From Desulfobacter sp. (GTDB taxonomy: Bacteria > Desulfobacterota > Desulfobacteria > Desulfobacterales > Desulfobacteraceae), in the NCBI GenBank assembly GCA_028768525.1, contig CP054837.1, forward strand, positions 4,522,001 through 4,586,000: a stretch of DNA of 64,000 nt, written 5' to 3'. The notes under the pieces are model-generated. The model saw only the letters and a program-made list of their open reading frames with translations, had not been told where the DNA came from and ran no database searches. A program made the position numbers and the translations under genes. Positions 44,358 to 53,223 of this stretch are shown in pieces. Position 1 is the stretch's first letter. The number at the start of each line of letters is the position of its first letter.

Positions 44358-45439
44358 TGGCGGCCAGGGGGGTAAAAGGGCTTGCGGATGAATTCAGGTT
44401 GTCATCCCCTGTATTCCGCCATGCCCTGCGCGCGGCCCTTGCCATCACCGTTGCCATTGCTGCTGCACGGGGGCTGGGGCTGGCCCATTCCGTCTGGGTG
44501 CCCGTGACCGTGCTTGTTGTGATGCGCCCCTCCCTGGGGGGGACCCTGCACATCAGCTGGAAGCGGTTTGCCGGAACCGCCATGGGGGCTGTTGCGGGGG
44601 TGCTCATGGTTTGCCTTAAGCTGCCTGCCCCGGTTGTGGCCGCCCTGGTTCTGGTGATGGTTTTTTTTATCTTCTATTTTAAAGCCCACCATTATGTTCT
44701 ATTTACCGCCACCCTGACCGTGGCACTGGTGCTGATTCTGGGAACGGTATTTTCCCACACCTGGCAGGGAGGCGCAGAACGGATGGCGGATACCCTGCTG
44801 GGGATCGCCATCGGCCTTGGGGCCTCTTTTCTGGTCTGGCCGAATTTTGCCAGGAAAAATTTGCGCCGGGAAATGGGGGATTTAATCGCGGCCCAGCACC
44901 GCCATTTTTCCCAGTTGGTGGCCGCTTATTTCGGCGATGACACTGATATGTCAGGGCTGCTGGCCGGACGGCTGACGGCCGTGCAGCACCTCGACGCCTG
45001 CACGGAAAAATTCACCGATGCCGCCATTGAACCCGGGTTGCGGGCATCCCAGCGCCAGGAACTGGTCAATCTGGCGGACGCTTTCACAGGCGTCCACCGG
45101 ACCTTGACGGCCATGGCCTCCACCGTTGGCAAATCCTCCGGCGTTTTTCACGGCAGTATCCTGGCCGAATGCCAGGGGGTGGTGGCCTGCCTTGACCGGC
45201 TGTTTTCAGCTCTGGAGTCCTACGCAAGAGAGGATCAGGCCTTTGAGGATCAGGCGTTTAATGAGCGGTTCAGCCGGTTCATGGTGTTTCTGGGCAGGAT
45301 GCGGTCCCAGGGGGAATTTGACCGCTTCCCCCTGGACAGCCGGAACAATGCCTCGGCCTTTATCCGTCAAATCAACCGGCTTGCGGCTGACCTGGAGAGG
45401 GCACGAAAGGGCATAGAAGCCCTGAGAACCGGCCGGTAA
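44357..45439 (+). CDS. FUSC family membrane protein, second of a pair
   Basis: The product is 360 residues. The N-terminal helices (about 20-165) include HSVWVPVTVLVVMRPSLGGTLHISWKRFAGTAMGAVAG, a recognisable FUSC signature, and a cytoplasmic helical domain follows. It overlaps the preceding gene by one base. It is convergent with a sigma-54 activator, with only two bases between the stops. Confidence 0.85.
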   Translation: MAARGVKGLADEFRLSSPVFRHALRAALAITVAIAAARGLGLAHSVWVPVTVLVVMRPSLGGTLHISWKRFAGTAMGAVAGVLMVCLKLPAPVVAALVLVMVFFIFYFKAHHYVLFTATLTVALVLILGTVFSHTWQGGAERMADTLLGIAIGLGASFLVWPNFARKNLRREMGDLIAAQHRHFSQLVAAYFGDDTDMSGLLAGRLTAVQHLDACTEKFTDAAIEPGLRASQRQELVNLADAFTGVHRTLTAMASTVGKSSGVFHGSILAECQGVVACLDRLFSALESYAREDQAFEDQAFNERFSRFMVFLGRMRSQGEFDRFPLDSRNNASAFIRQINRLAADLERARKGIEALRTGR

Positions 45440-45441
45440 TT

Positions 45442-46896
45442 TTAGAATTCCGAGGCAAAGTCCTTAACGCCGGGGTTCTGTCCTAGAAAACGGTAAAGGG
45501 TTGCCCGTCCCACCCCGAGCACCCGGGCGGCTTTGGATTTATTGCCCCCGGTTTTGACCAGGGCGGCGCGGACGCTTTCTTCGGTGAGCTTGCCCCGGGG
45601 GATGCCTGCTCCGGAGGTCAGGGGGGGATGCAAGACCGGCTGGCCCGGAGCAACTGGCCGGGGCGGCATTGTCCCGGGAGAAATTCCCTCTGTCCCGTGG
45701 GCTGGGTCCGCTTTCTGATACAGGGCCGGATTCAACTCCATGGGCAGGTCCTCGGGACGGATGGTTTCCCCCCTGGATCGAACCACAGAAAACTGGATCA
45801 CGTTTTTCAACTCCCTGACATTGCCGGGCCAGTGGTGGGTGAGCATCAGGTTCATGGCCTCGTCGCTCAGGCCGGGGACGGGGTTGCCGCTTTCCTGCTC
45901 GGCTTCTATAAGGAAGTGAGCGGCCAGCAGGGGAATGTCCTGGCGGCGCTCACGCAGGGGCGGCAGGTGGATGGGGATGACGTTGAGGCGGTAGTATAAA
46001 TCTTCTCTGAACCGCCCGGCCATGACTTCTTCTTTCAGGTTTTTGTTGGTGGCCGAAATGATCCGCACATCCACGGCCACCTTTTTTTCCCCGCCCACCT
46101 TTTCAAAAGAGCCTTCCTGGAGAAAACGGAGCAGCTTGACCTGGGTTTTCAGGGGCAGGTCCGCCACCTCATCCAGGAAGAGGGTCCCCTTGTGGGCCAG
46201 TTCAAAACGGCCTTTCCGTTCTTTTACTGCCCCTGAAAAGGCCCCCTTGACATGGCCGAAAAGTTCGCTTTCAACGATGCCCTCGGGAATGGCCCCGCAG
46301 TTGACCGGTACAAAGGCCCCGTTTCCGTAAGAGGAGATGTCGTGGATGGCACAGGCCACCCGTTCCTTGCCCGTTCCGGTTTCACCGGAGACATGGACCG
46401 GATAATTGTACAAAGAGACATCCCGGATCTGGCGGAAGATATCCTGCATGGCCATGTCTTTTCCGATGATCCCGGCAAAACTGGATAGGTTTTCAGCCTG
46501 AAGGGAGAGGCGGAGGGTGTCGGTGATGTCCCTGAAAGAAGCAATGACGCCCTTAAAAACATTGTCATTGTCGATGATGGCGGCCACACTCATTTCCAGG
46601 TGCCGGGTGTCGCCGGATTTGGTGATCATGGTCACCGGGTATTCCTTTGTCTCGGCGCAGAATTCCGGCGAATCGTTACAGAAGGAGCATTTATTGCCGC
46701 AGAAGGGGGCCTGGAAGACCACGTGGCAGTCCCGGCCGATGACCTCTGCCTTGGTGTACCCGGTGATCTTTTCGGCTTCTTTGTTGAAAACAGTGATGAT
46801 CCGTTCCGGGGTATGGGCGATAACCCCCAGTTTCAGGTTGTCCAGCACCAGGTTGAGATTGTCCCGGTCCAGCAGGGAGTGGGTAAGGTTTTTCAT
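45442..46896 (-). CDS. PAS-linked sigma-54 activator with GAFSGA variant loop
   Basis: The product is 484 residues. A PAS domain (about 14-130) contains a Cys cluster (FCGNKCSFCNDSPEFC) that may bind a metal or redox centre. The AAA+ domain has Walker A GETGTGKE and DEVADLPL. The sigma-54 contact loop reads GAFSGA rather than GAFTGA. A Fis-type helix-turn-helix lies at the C-terminus (NKSKAARVLGVGRATLYRFL). It has no receiver domain, so its signal comes through PAS. The target promoter was not found; the adjacent FUSC and rubrerythrin genes are candidates only by position. Confidence 0.91.
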   Translation of the reverse strand: MKNLTHSLLDRDNLNLVLDNLKLGVIAHTPERIITVFNKEAEKITGYTKAEVIGRDCHVVFQAPFCGNKCSFCNDSPEFCAETKEYPVTMITKSGDTRHLEMSVAAIIDNDNVFKGVIASFRDITDTLRLSLQAENLSSFAGIIGKDMAMQDIFRQIRDVSLYNYPVHVSGETGTGKERVACAIHDISSYGNGAFVPVNCGAIPEGIVESELFGHVKGAFSGAVKERKGRFELAHKGTLFLDEVADLPLKTQVKLLRFLQEGSFEKVGGEKKVAVDVRIISATNKNLKEEVMAGRFREDLYYRLNVIPIHLPPLRERRQDIPLLAAHFLIEAEQESGNPVPGLSDEAMNLMLTHHWPGNVRELKNVIQFSVVRSRGETIRPEDLPMELNPALYQKADPAHGTEGISPGTMPPRPVAPGQPVLHPPLTSGAGIPRGKLTEESVRAALVKTGGNKSKAARVLGVGRATLYRFLGQNPGVKDFASEF

Positions 46897-47046
46897 TTCA
46901 GCATATCCGGCAGTTATTATATTATCATTTCAGGATGTGTATCCAGCCTGGGCCTGAAAATGGCACATTTGTGTATCAGGTGCAATGATTTTTTAGGGAA
47001 ATAGCTGAAAAATTTGGATGGGGCGGCCTATTCTTTGATAGGAAAT

Positions 47047-47072
47047 CCGGCCGGGGCAGGTGCCCCGGCCGG
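47047..47072 (-). terminator. Strong GC hairpin after the ferredoxin gene
   Basis: A perfect 12-base stem (47047-47058 with 47061-47072) lies just beyond the ferredoxin stop. The downstream minus-strand sequence is only moderately T-rich, so it may act as a transcript-end stabiliser rather than a classic terminator. Confidence 0.6.
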
Positions 47073-47078
47073 GGATAT

Positions 47079-47267
47079 TCATTCTTCCCAGGAAATGCAG
47101 TCCTTGGGACAGTTTTTTACGGCTTCGTGGATCTCCTCACCTTCATAATCGCCCAGGGGAAGCACTTCCACAAACCCGGCATCGTTGATCTGGAAGGCAT
47201 GGGGCGCCAGGTCGATGCAGACTTCACAGAGTATGCATTCAGCCATATCAAGTACCGGAATTTTCAT
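47079..47267 (-). CDS. Small [4Fe-4S] ferredoxin
   Basis: The product is 62 residues. A single cluster is ligated by CILCEVC (Cys 11, 14, 17) and a distal CPKDC. It is acidic. It follows a rubrerythrin-type gene by 26 bases with AAAGGA as ribosome site, so it probably donates electrons in peroxide or oxygen detoxification. A more general electron-carrier role is equally possible. Confidence 0.92.
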   Translation of the reverse strand: MKIPVLDMAECILCEVCIDLAPHAFQINDAGFVEVLPLGDYEGEEIHEAVKNCPKDCISWEE

Positions 47268-47293
47268 GGGAATCCTTTCTTATTGTCTGGTTT

Positions 47294-47836
47294 CTATTTG
47301 AAAAACCTGTTTAACAGGCCCTCAAAGGCCATGCCATGGCGGGCTTCGTCCTTGCACATCTCATGGACGGTGTCGTGGATGGCGTCGTAGCCCAGTTCTT
47401 TGGCCCGTACGGCAATATCCTTCTTGCCTTTGCAGGCGCCGTTTTCAGCCAGGACACGGGCCTGGAGGTTGGCTTTGGTGTCCGCCTCAACTACCTCACC
47501 CAGCAGTTCGGCAAACTTGGCTGCATGTTCAGCCTCTTCAAAAGCGATCCGTTTGTATGCCTCGGCCACTTCGGGATATCCTTCCCGGTCGGCCTGGCGG
47601 CTCATGGCCAGGTACATCCCGACTTCGGTACATTCGCCCATGAAATTATCTTTCAGGCCCTGGAGGATTTCAGGATCCACATCTTTGGCCACGCCGATGG
47701 CATGGGCGTCGGCCCAGACCAGTTCACCTTCCTGTACGGTGAATTTGGATTTTACCGCCCCGCACTGGGGGCAGGATTCAGGTGCATCGTCACCTTCATG
47801 GGAATAGCCGCAAACTGAACATACATAGGTTTTCAT
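47294..47836 (-). CDS. Rubrerythrin with N-terminal rubredoxin-like domain
   Basis: The start is ATG 47836, eight bases after AAGGAG and overlapping the stop of the preceding gene. The 180-residue product has a rubredoxin-type iron site (CSVCGY and CPQCG) at residues 5-28. A four-helix diiron domain follows (about 45-175) with E-x-x-H motifs (AFEEAEHAAKFAEL, CKDEARHG). This reversed order is typical of anaerobe peroxide reductases. It removes hydrogen peroxide using reduced carriers such as the adjacent ferredoxin. Confidence 0.92.
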   Translation of the reverse strand: MKTYVCSVCGYSHEGDDAPESCPQCGAVKSKFTVQEGELVWADAHAIGVAKDVDPEILQGLKDNFMGECTEVGMYLAMSRQADREGYPEVAEAYKRIAFEEAEHAAKFAELLGEVVEADTKANLQARVLAENGACKGKKDIAVRAKELGYDAIHDTVHEMCKDEARHGMAFEGLLNRFFK

Positions 47837-48066
47837 CAATTGTTCTCCTTGTTGATTAAATTATTCCACCAGCCCTTCTGCACATGGGCATGTTTTTCTT
47901 TTTGTGCCAGATCCAGTATCCGGTATCCGGAATCCAGAAGGATGCCGTAAAGTACCCCGCATCCCGGATCTTCCTGCTGCTCGTAGCCCTTCTGGGCCAG
48001 TTCTATCATTTCCTGGGCCAGTTCAATGGTACGGGCAATATTTTTGTCACAATTTTTTTCTAACAT
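47836..48066 (-). CDS. Small helical protein upstream of rubrerythrin
   Basis: The start at 48066 (MLEKNCDKNIARTIEL) is chosen because the longer frame lacks conserved content; the ribosome site is weak. The 76-residue product is helical, with CGVLYGILLDSGYRILDLAQKEKHAH and a Trp pair near the end. Its stop overlaps the ATG of the rubrerythrin gene (TGATG). I do not know the family. The coupling suggests a role in the oxidative-stress operon. Confidence 0.62.
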   Translation of the reverse strand: MLEKNCDKNIARTIELAQEMIELAQKGYEQQEDPGCGVLYGILLDSGYRILDLAQKEKHAHVQKGWWNNLINKENN

Positions 48067-48147
48067 GTCTGTCTCTCTTTTTGGCCTTGTGCAGACGGCC
48101 CTGTTAAAATCTGAATTTTGGTAATACAAGTTGCGTGCCACTACCCT

Positions 48148-48837
48148 TTATGCATTGGCAAATTTCCTGGCGCAGGCATGGTACATGTCCGATATCCGTG
48201 TCTCCACGACATTCCATCCGGTATATATGTTGACGGGGCGGGTATCCTTCCGGATAGGGTCCGGAACGTTCTGGCAGTCAAATGCCCGTCCGTTGATCAG
48301 GGCCCGAATGGCATATCCCCGCTTGACAGGGTCCGGGGAGCCCAGGTGGTTAAACAGCTGATCCCGGTTGGATTCTGTCAGGTCTTCCGGGGCGGTCTCC
48401 AGGTAGGTGCCGACGCCCCAGATTACCCCACGCTGGAGGATGTCATGCTCAATATGGTTGCCGCCGGTATCCAGGTATGAAAAGAGAATGGACTTGAATT
48501 CCGAGGCCAGTTCCGGGCTTCGGCTGAGAATTTCCCCCATGGCTTCAGGGGAGCCCCAGCCGATGCCCCCGGATTCGTCGTTCAGGTTCCACATGAGGCG
48601 CCGCAGGATGATCCTGGCTTTTTCCATGGATCGTCCCGATAACCTCAGTGCCAGTTCCCCCATGGCCGTGGCGCTTCTGAATTTGATCAGTTCATCCATG
48701 TGGTAGAAATGGGAGAACAAATGCCCTGTGAGCTGCTCATCCGGGATTCTGGCCAAACGGTCCAGGGCTTCCCCGCGGGTGCAGGTTTCAAGTATTTTCC
48801 GGACCTCTTTTCTGGTTTGTCTGCCGTAGGGTTTCAT
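48148..48837 (-). CDS. HEAT-repeat-like protein (DVU0298-type)
   Basis: The product is 229 residues. It is wholly helical with repeated paired helices (LTGHLFSHFYHMDELIKFRSATAMGELALRLS and VKRGYAIRALINGRAFDC). It resembles conserved deltaproteobacterial DVU0298-type proteins from general familiarity, not by a search. It has GIGWGSPEAMGEIL, a motif typical of the group. No enzymatic function is evident. It heads the group leading to rubrerythrin, with an 81-base gap to the next gene. Confidence 0.72.
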   Translation of the reverse strand: MKPYGRQTRKEVRKILETCTRGEALDRLARIPDEQLTGHLFSHFYHMDELIKFRSATAMGELALRLSGRSMEKARIILRRLMWNLNDESGGIGWGSPEAMGEILSRSPELASEFKSILFSYLDTGGNHIEHDILQRGVIWGVGTYLETAPEDLTESNRDQLFNHLGSPDPVKRGYAIRALINGRAFDCQNVPDPIRKDTRPVNIYTGWNVVETRISDMYHACARKFANA

Positions 48838-49060
48838 GGGCTGCCTTTACTTTAGGATTACCGGCTGTTACGGCCGCTTTTAAAAGAGATAAACAGCATA
48901 AATTATGCCAGCGGATGGGCAGCTACAGGGGATAGGGGCGGGCGTGCCGGACCCCCACCGTCTATCCGCAAACGGCTGCCGACAGGTCCAGGAGGATGGG
49001 CCCGATCATGGAGGGGGACAATCAAATGTGGGTGAAACGACATGTGGTGGAATTTATTTT

Positions 49061-49705
49061 CTATGATTTCAGGTATTCCCCTATCAGTGTGACGCAATTG
49101 GCTCTCGCATCTCCCAGGTTCGCATCCCATCTGTGATATACCTGCTGGAGTACATTGTGGGTGACAAATACCTGGAGTGTTTCATGGGCAGCGTTTATTA
49201 ATTTTTGCTCATCATCACTTAAACCTGTCATGTTGGCCCAGAGAACAGCTTTGTATCCTTCTGACAAGAGTGCATCAGCTGCCTGTTTCCGATGCACACC
49301 GCGATTCCCCATTAAATATTTGATAAACCCCTTTCCTTTTCTCACGATGGTCTTGCTGAAAAAGAATCCGGTCGCGGCGCCTGCTCCCCCGACAACGGTT
49401 TCGGTAGCGCCCCCAAACACTGCGAGGCCCACCGGGCCTGCTACTGTTGCGCCTATTCCCCCCATAAGAGCCGCGGCCGGGATCCCCAAAACCAACCCTG
49501 CAGCCACGCCGGCACTACTTAGAGCCGTCCCAGACCGAGCCCATTTATCCGATGTCTTCTGTTTTTGGATGCAATAGCGTATCGCATAGGGAACAGAATC
49601 GATGACCTGGTTCATTCCTATTTTCCCAACATGGGGAATACCATATTTGCTGGCAATCGCTTCTATTTCATGCGCTTTCTGCAGTCCATCTGACATTTTT
49701 CCCAT
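49061..49705 (-). CDS. Unknown protein with glycine-rich hydrophobic core
   Basis: The product is 214 residues with a strong AAGGAG site. A soluble N-terminal part (about 1-55) is followed by a Gly/Ala-rich hydrophobic segment (about 58-110; AALMGGIGATVAGPVGLAVFGG), of the glycine-zipper or membrane-inserting type. A soluble helical C-terminus closes it (about 120-214). No signal peptide is present. The family is unknown. It is a single gene flanked by AT-rich non-coding sequence on the right, which could indicate acquisition. Confidence 0.65.
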   Translation of the reverse strand: MGKMSDGLQKAHEIEAIASKYGIPHVGKIGMNQVIDSVPYAIRYCIQKQKTSDKWARSGTALSSAGVAAGLVLGIPAAALMGGIGATVAGPVGLAVFGGATETVVGGAGAATGFFFSKTIVRKGKGFIKYLMGNRGVHRKQAADALLSEGYKAVLWANMTGLSDDEQKLINAAHETLQVFVTHNVLQQVYHRWDANLGDARANCVTLIGEYLKS

Positions 49706-50189
49706 TTGATTCTCCTTGTCATTGGAAGATTAATATTTTGATCTGGCTAAAAACAAAGAAAAATGAATATCGTAATTTTTAATCATCATGAGCCAGGGGG
49801 GCCGCCTGAATCATGTTCCGGATTGAATCGCTTGTTTGAATCTATCCCGTCTGATCGGATTGTGAAATCAATAGATATAATGATGGTATTGTTATAATAA
49901 TCAATTGGTTTAGTCAAGCATCCGCCCGGTTAAATCTAAGGAGAAACCCGGAGAAGAACAGGTGTTGACCGTTCATTAATTGGCGATGATAAGACTTTGG
50001 GGAAAAGATAAAAAGCAGGCCTGAATTTTTACAGCCTTTGCAATTGGATCCGATTCCGGCGGGGCTTCTGTCTCAAAACGCCGGAACAAAAATGTGTCTT
50101 GATACATTGGTGAGGCAGGACGGAGTTGATTTAAATTTTTGCAGGGGGTATAGGGTAAGTAACGCTTACCATAAATCAAGGGATCACAG
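49706..50189. other. AT-rich gene-free interval
   Basis: Nearly 480 bases lie between divergent genes. No supported frame was seen. The only structures are the dyad at 50154-50170 and an upstream AT-rich run near 49880-49920. Confidence 0.5.
50154..50170. promoter_or_regulatory. Operator-like dyad before the transglutaminase-like gene
   Basis: GGTAAG (50154-50159) and CTTACC (50165-50170) are separated by five bases. The dyad ends 19 bases before the start codon at 50190, consistent with a repressor site. No adjacent regulator gene was seen. Confidence 0.45.
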
Positions 50190-50852
50190 ATGGACGACTA
50201 TTGTTCACCCACCTATTTTATCGAGTCAGATCATCCCGAAATCATAAAATTTTCCAGGGATCTTACGGGGGACGCGGATACGGATATTGAAAAAGCCGTC
50301 CGGATCTATTACGGGGTCAGGGATAAAATCCGGTACAACCCCTATGATATTGACCCGGACAGGGAAAGCATGCGGGCCAGCCGGGTGCTGGAAAAGGGGC
50401 AGGGGTATTGTGTGGCCAAGGCCGTGCTGCTGGCCGCCTGCCTGAGAAGCCAGGGCGTTCCGGCCCGGCTGGGGTTTGCCGATGTAAAGAACCATCTCAA
50501 CACCCGGCGTTTGAAAGAGCAGATGGGAACGGATCTATTTGTCTGGCACGGATATACGGATGTGTTTTTAGGGGAAAAGTGGGTGAAGGCCACCCCGGCC
50601 TTTAACCTGAGCCTGTGCGAGGCATTCGGGGTGCTGCCCCTGGAATTCGACGGAAGGGCGGATTCCGTATTTCACCCCTTTAATGCCAAGGGAGACCGGC
50701 ACATGGAATATGTCAATGACCACGGCAGTTTTGCCGATCTGCCCTGGGATATGATTTTAGGGGCCTTTAAGGCGACCTATCCTGATTTTTATAAAAATGG
50801 GAGCCGGGGCACCGCCGATTTTAAGGCAGATGCCCTGGCCGAGAATTTATAG
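50190..50852 (+). CDS. Transglutaminase-like protein
   Basis: The product is 220 residues. The papain-like transglutaminase core has Cys in GQGYCVAKAVLLAACLRS and His in WHGYTDVFL. The third catalytic position is in WVKATPAFN, where the usual Asp is replaced. This is a known subgroup of unclear activity. AGGGAT precedes the start. No signal peptide or membrane segment is visible. It is a single gene with an operator-like dyad upstream. Confidence 0.83.
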   Translation: MDDYCSPTYFIESDHPEIIKFSRDLTGDADTDIEKAVRIYYGVRDKIRYNPYDIDPDRESMRASRVLEKGQGYCVAKAVLLAACLRSQGVPARLGFADVKNHLNTRRLKEQMGTDLFVWHGYTDVFLGEKWVKATPAFNLSLCEAFGVLPLEFDGRADSVFHPFNAKGDRHMEYVNDHGSFADLPWDMILGAFKATYPDFYKNGSRGTADFKADALAENL

Positions 50853-50888
50853 GTTACGCCCGGTTTAAAGCGCGTTTTCCTTCAGGCA

Positions 50889-51956
50889 CTAGGCCGGTCT
50901 GACGGCGGCGGAGAGATCCCGGGTCAGTTCCAGCACCCGTTTGGCCGAATCAAAATCCAGGGAACCGGTGCCGCAGCTGGGAGTGATGAGGATCTGCGCC
51001 AGAAGCGCCTCACGGTCCATGCCTGTGATGGCTGAAAGCTGTGATACCTGGCCCTCGAACATCCGGGTCAGCCCTTCAAGGGTCTGGGCGGCGATGACAT
51101 CGGCCTTTTCCGTGGGAACGATGCCCATGGCCAGGATACCGCCCCGGTCCATGAATGCCTTGATGGCATCCGGGTAGAGGATAAACCGGTCGAAATAGGA
51201 GAATGCATCAAAGTTGATGATGTCGATGTCCGTGGAAAGCAGCATATCCCATTCGGTGTTGGCGCAGACATGGACCCCTGCCAGCCCCTGTTCCCTGTGG
51301 ATGATTTCCACGATTTCGTTGACGGCGCCGGCCACATCCTCCCGGGTAATGGTGATATAGGCGGAGGTGCCGAATCCGGCCAGGGCGGGTTCATCCAGGA
51401 AAATGATGGGAACGGCTCCCCGCTGGGCAAAGGTGCGGGTCTGCCATCCGGCATTCAGGGCCAGCCGTTTTATGGCCGCATCCCTGAGCTGGTCATTGTA
51501 AAATATGTCCCGGCCGTTTTCATCCTTCACCGAGGTGGCAAAGGTGATGGGGCCGGTAACCTGTCCCTTGAGGGCGGCGAAACTGCTGCCGCCGGCGTCC
51601 ACCTGGCGGATGAATTCTGCAAAGCCTTTTCCGGTGGCCCGGGTAAAGGTGAATCTGGAGCCTTCCAGATCCGCATCCGGTTCGGACAGGGCCAGATAAT
51701 CTTCAAAAAACTCTAAGAATTCCTGGTCAAAGGTGTCTTTCCCGGTATCCAGGAAGAGTTTGTCCCCCTCTTCCCTCAACCCCGGCAGCCCGGGCATGAA
51801 CTGGTTGACCATCCCCTCTTCCTTGTATTGGGGCAGCTGGACCCATAGGGGAATTTCAGGGGTATGTTCCAGAACGAGGCGGGTGGCGGCGTCGTGGTCT
51901 TTCATGGGCAGGCTGCCCACCAGAACGGGGCGTGCATTGGGTTTAAATGATGTCAT
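50889..51956 (-). CDS. Short MetE/uroporphyrinogen-decarboxylase-like protein
   Basis: The product is 355 residues. The TIM-barrel fold is of the cobalamin-independent methionine synthase C-terminal type. Zinc-type ligands are visible in GVHVCANTEW (His, Cys) and ITPSCGTGSL (Cys). It lacks the N-terminal half of full MetE. Anaerobes carry such core enzymes that may take methyl groups from corrinoid proteins rather than folates. AGGA precedes the start. The methyl donor is not predictable. Confidence 0.82.
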   Translation of the reverse strand: MTSFKPNARPVLVGSLPMKDHDAATRLVLEHTPEIPLWVQLPQYKEEGMVNQFMPGLPGLREEGDKLFLDTGKDTFDQEFLEFFEDYLALSEPDADLEGSRFTFTRATGKGFAEFIRQVDAGGSSFAALKGQVTGPITFATSVKDENGRDIFYNDQLRDAAIKRLALNAGWQTRTFAQRGAVPIIFLDEPALAGFGTSAYITITREDVAGAVNEIVEIIHREQGLAGVHVCANTEWDMLLSTDIDIINFDAFSYFDRFILYPDAIKAFMDRGGILAMGIVPTEKADVIAAQTLEGLTRMFEGQVSQLSAITGMDREALLAQILITPSCGTGSLDFDSAKRVLELTRDLSAAVRPA

Positions 51957-52089
51957 GGTCCTAATTTACCTCAATAGCAAAAATTTAAGTAAAGGGTAGC
52001 TATACCACTTTTTATCTTAAAAAGCGAGAATTCCTGAAACCGGGGCCCCGGGCGGTGTCCTTAGTATGGGCGGCAGAAACTGCCGGGGC

Positions 52090-53043
52090 TCAGCCGGTTT
52101 GCCGGACCGCCAGCACCGGGCAATCCGCCTTTGCAATCACCCGGTCCGTGGTGGACCCCACGAGGAACTGGTCCAGAAGGCTGTGCCCGTGGATGCCCAG
52201 TACAATCATATCAATATGGAAATCCATGGTGTAATCAAGCAGTTCCTGGTAGGGCTCCCCCCGGCGGATGGCGGTGATGGGGGTGCACCAATGGCAGCAT
52301 TCCTCCGGAATCATGCGGCTGAGGCGTTTTTCCACCTGTTCAATGAGGTAGCGCTGGTATTCTGTGTCGTCTTCCGGGGCATCTTCCGGCAGAATGGGAA
52401 AATGGTCTTCCCGGAAATCAATGCTGCCGGCCGGCCCTACGGGGATATAGGTCCGGGGCTTGATGACATGGACCAGGTGGAGTTCCGCCTCAAATTCCTG
52501 GGCCAGGCTCAGGGCGTGGCGGAAGGCCAGGTCTGAGTCATTTGAAAAATCACATCCAACCAGAATCCGTTCCAGGGGCAGTTTTACCTTGTATCCGTCA
52601 TCCCGGACAGGAGGGTGGAGTACCAGAAGGGGGCATTCCAGGGTTTTGACCAGGCGGTCCGTAACCGATCCCACCAGAAAGCGTTTGATGCCCGATCCCC
52701 CGTGGGTGGCGGCAATCACCATGTCGACATCTTTTTCCTTTGTGAGCCGGGTGATTTCATCGGCCGGATGCCCCAGGGAAACAAGGGATTCCGCCTTGAT
52801 TTCTTCTTGTTCGGCCAGATGCCGGATGGCTTCTCCCGAGTCTTCCAGGCGCTGTGCCGTGACCTCTTCCGTTGAAAAGCCCGCCTGGGCGTGGCTGGAC
52901 AGCATCACTGTGTCCTGAACGATATGGCAGATGGTCAGGGCGGAATCGAATTCGGCTGCCAAGGCCTTGCCATAGGACAGGATCAGGGGGGCGAATCCTG
53001 AAAAATCAACGGCACACATGATGTGTTTCGGACATATTCTCAT
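52090..53043 (-). CDS. Tandem universal stress protein (UspA)
   Basis: The product is 317 residues with two Usp folds (about 1-150, 155-317). Each ends with the ATP-binding pattern G-x2-G-x9-G-S/T: HGGSGIKRFLVGSVTDR in the first and HGHSLLDQFLVGSTTDR in the second. This predicts nucleotide binding. AAGGAG precedes the start. It stands alone; the trigger is unknown. Confidence 0.92.
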   Translation of the reverse strand: MRICPKHIMCAVDFSGFAPLILSYGKALAAEFDSALTICHIVQDTVMLSSHAQAGFSTEEVTAQRLEDSGEAIRHLAEQEEIKAESLVSLGHPADEITRLTKEKDVDMVIAATHGGSGIKRFLVGSVTDRLVKTLECPLLVLHPPVRDDGYKVKLPLERILVGCDFSNDSDLAFRHALSLAQEFEAELHLVHVIKPRTYIPVGPAGSIDFREDHFPILPEDAPEDDTEYQRYLIEQVEKRLSRMIPEECCHWCTPITAIRRGEPYQELLDYTMDFHIDMIVLGIHGHSLLDQFLVGSTTDRVIAKADCPVLAVRQTG

Positions 53044-53223
53044 TTTTATTCTCCTTGGTTATTTTAAGGTTAATAAAAGAATGATATCCTGATCGGCTGT
53101 GGCGAAGCGTGAATGGCCGGCTGGGTGGATGAAGTGCGGCGGTGATTGAAGCTCTACGGTGTCCAATTGTAATATTCCGGCCCCAAGGGCGTCAAGGAAA
53201 AAACCATGAATATGGCCCTATGG

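Noticed and set aside
46960..47000. Sigma-54-like element (TGGCAC) near the variant activator
   Set aside because: The GG-N10-GC spacing is not kept, so it does not qualify as a -24/-12 promoter.
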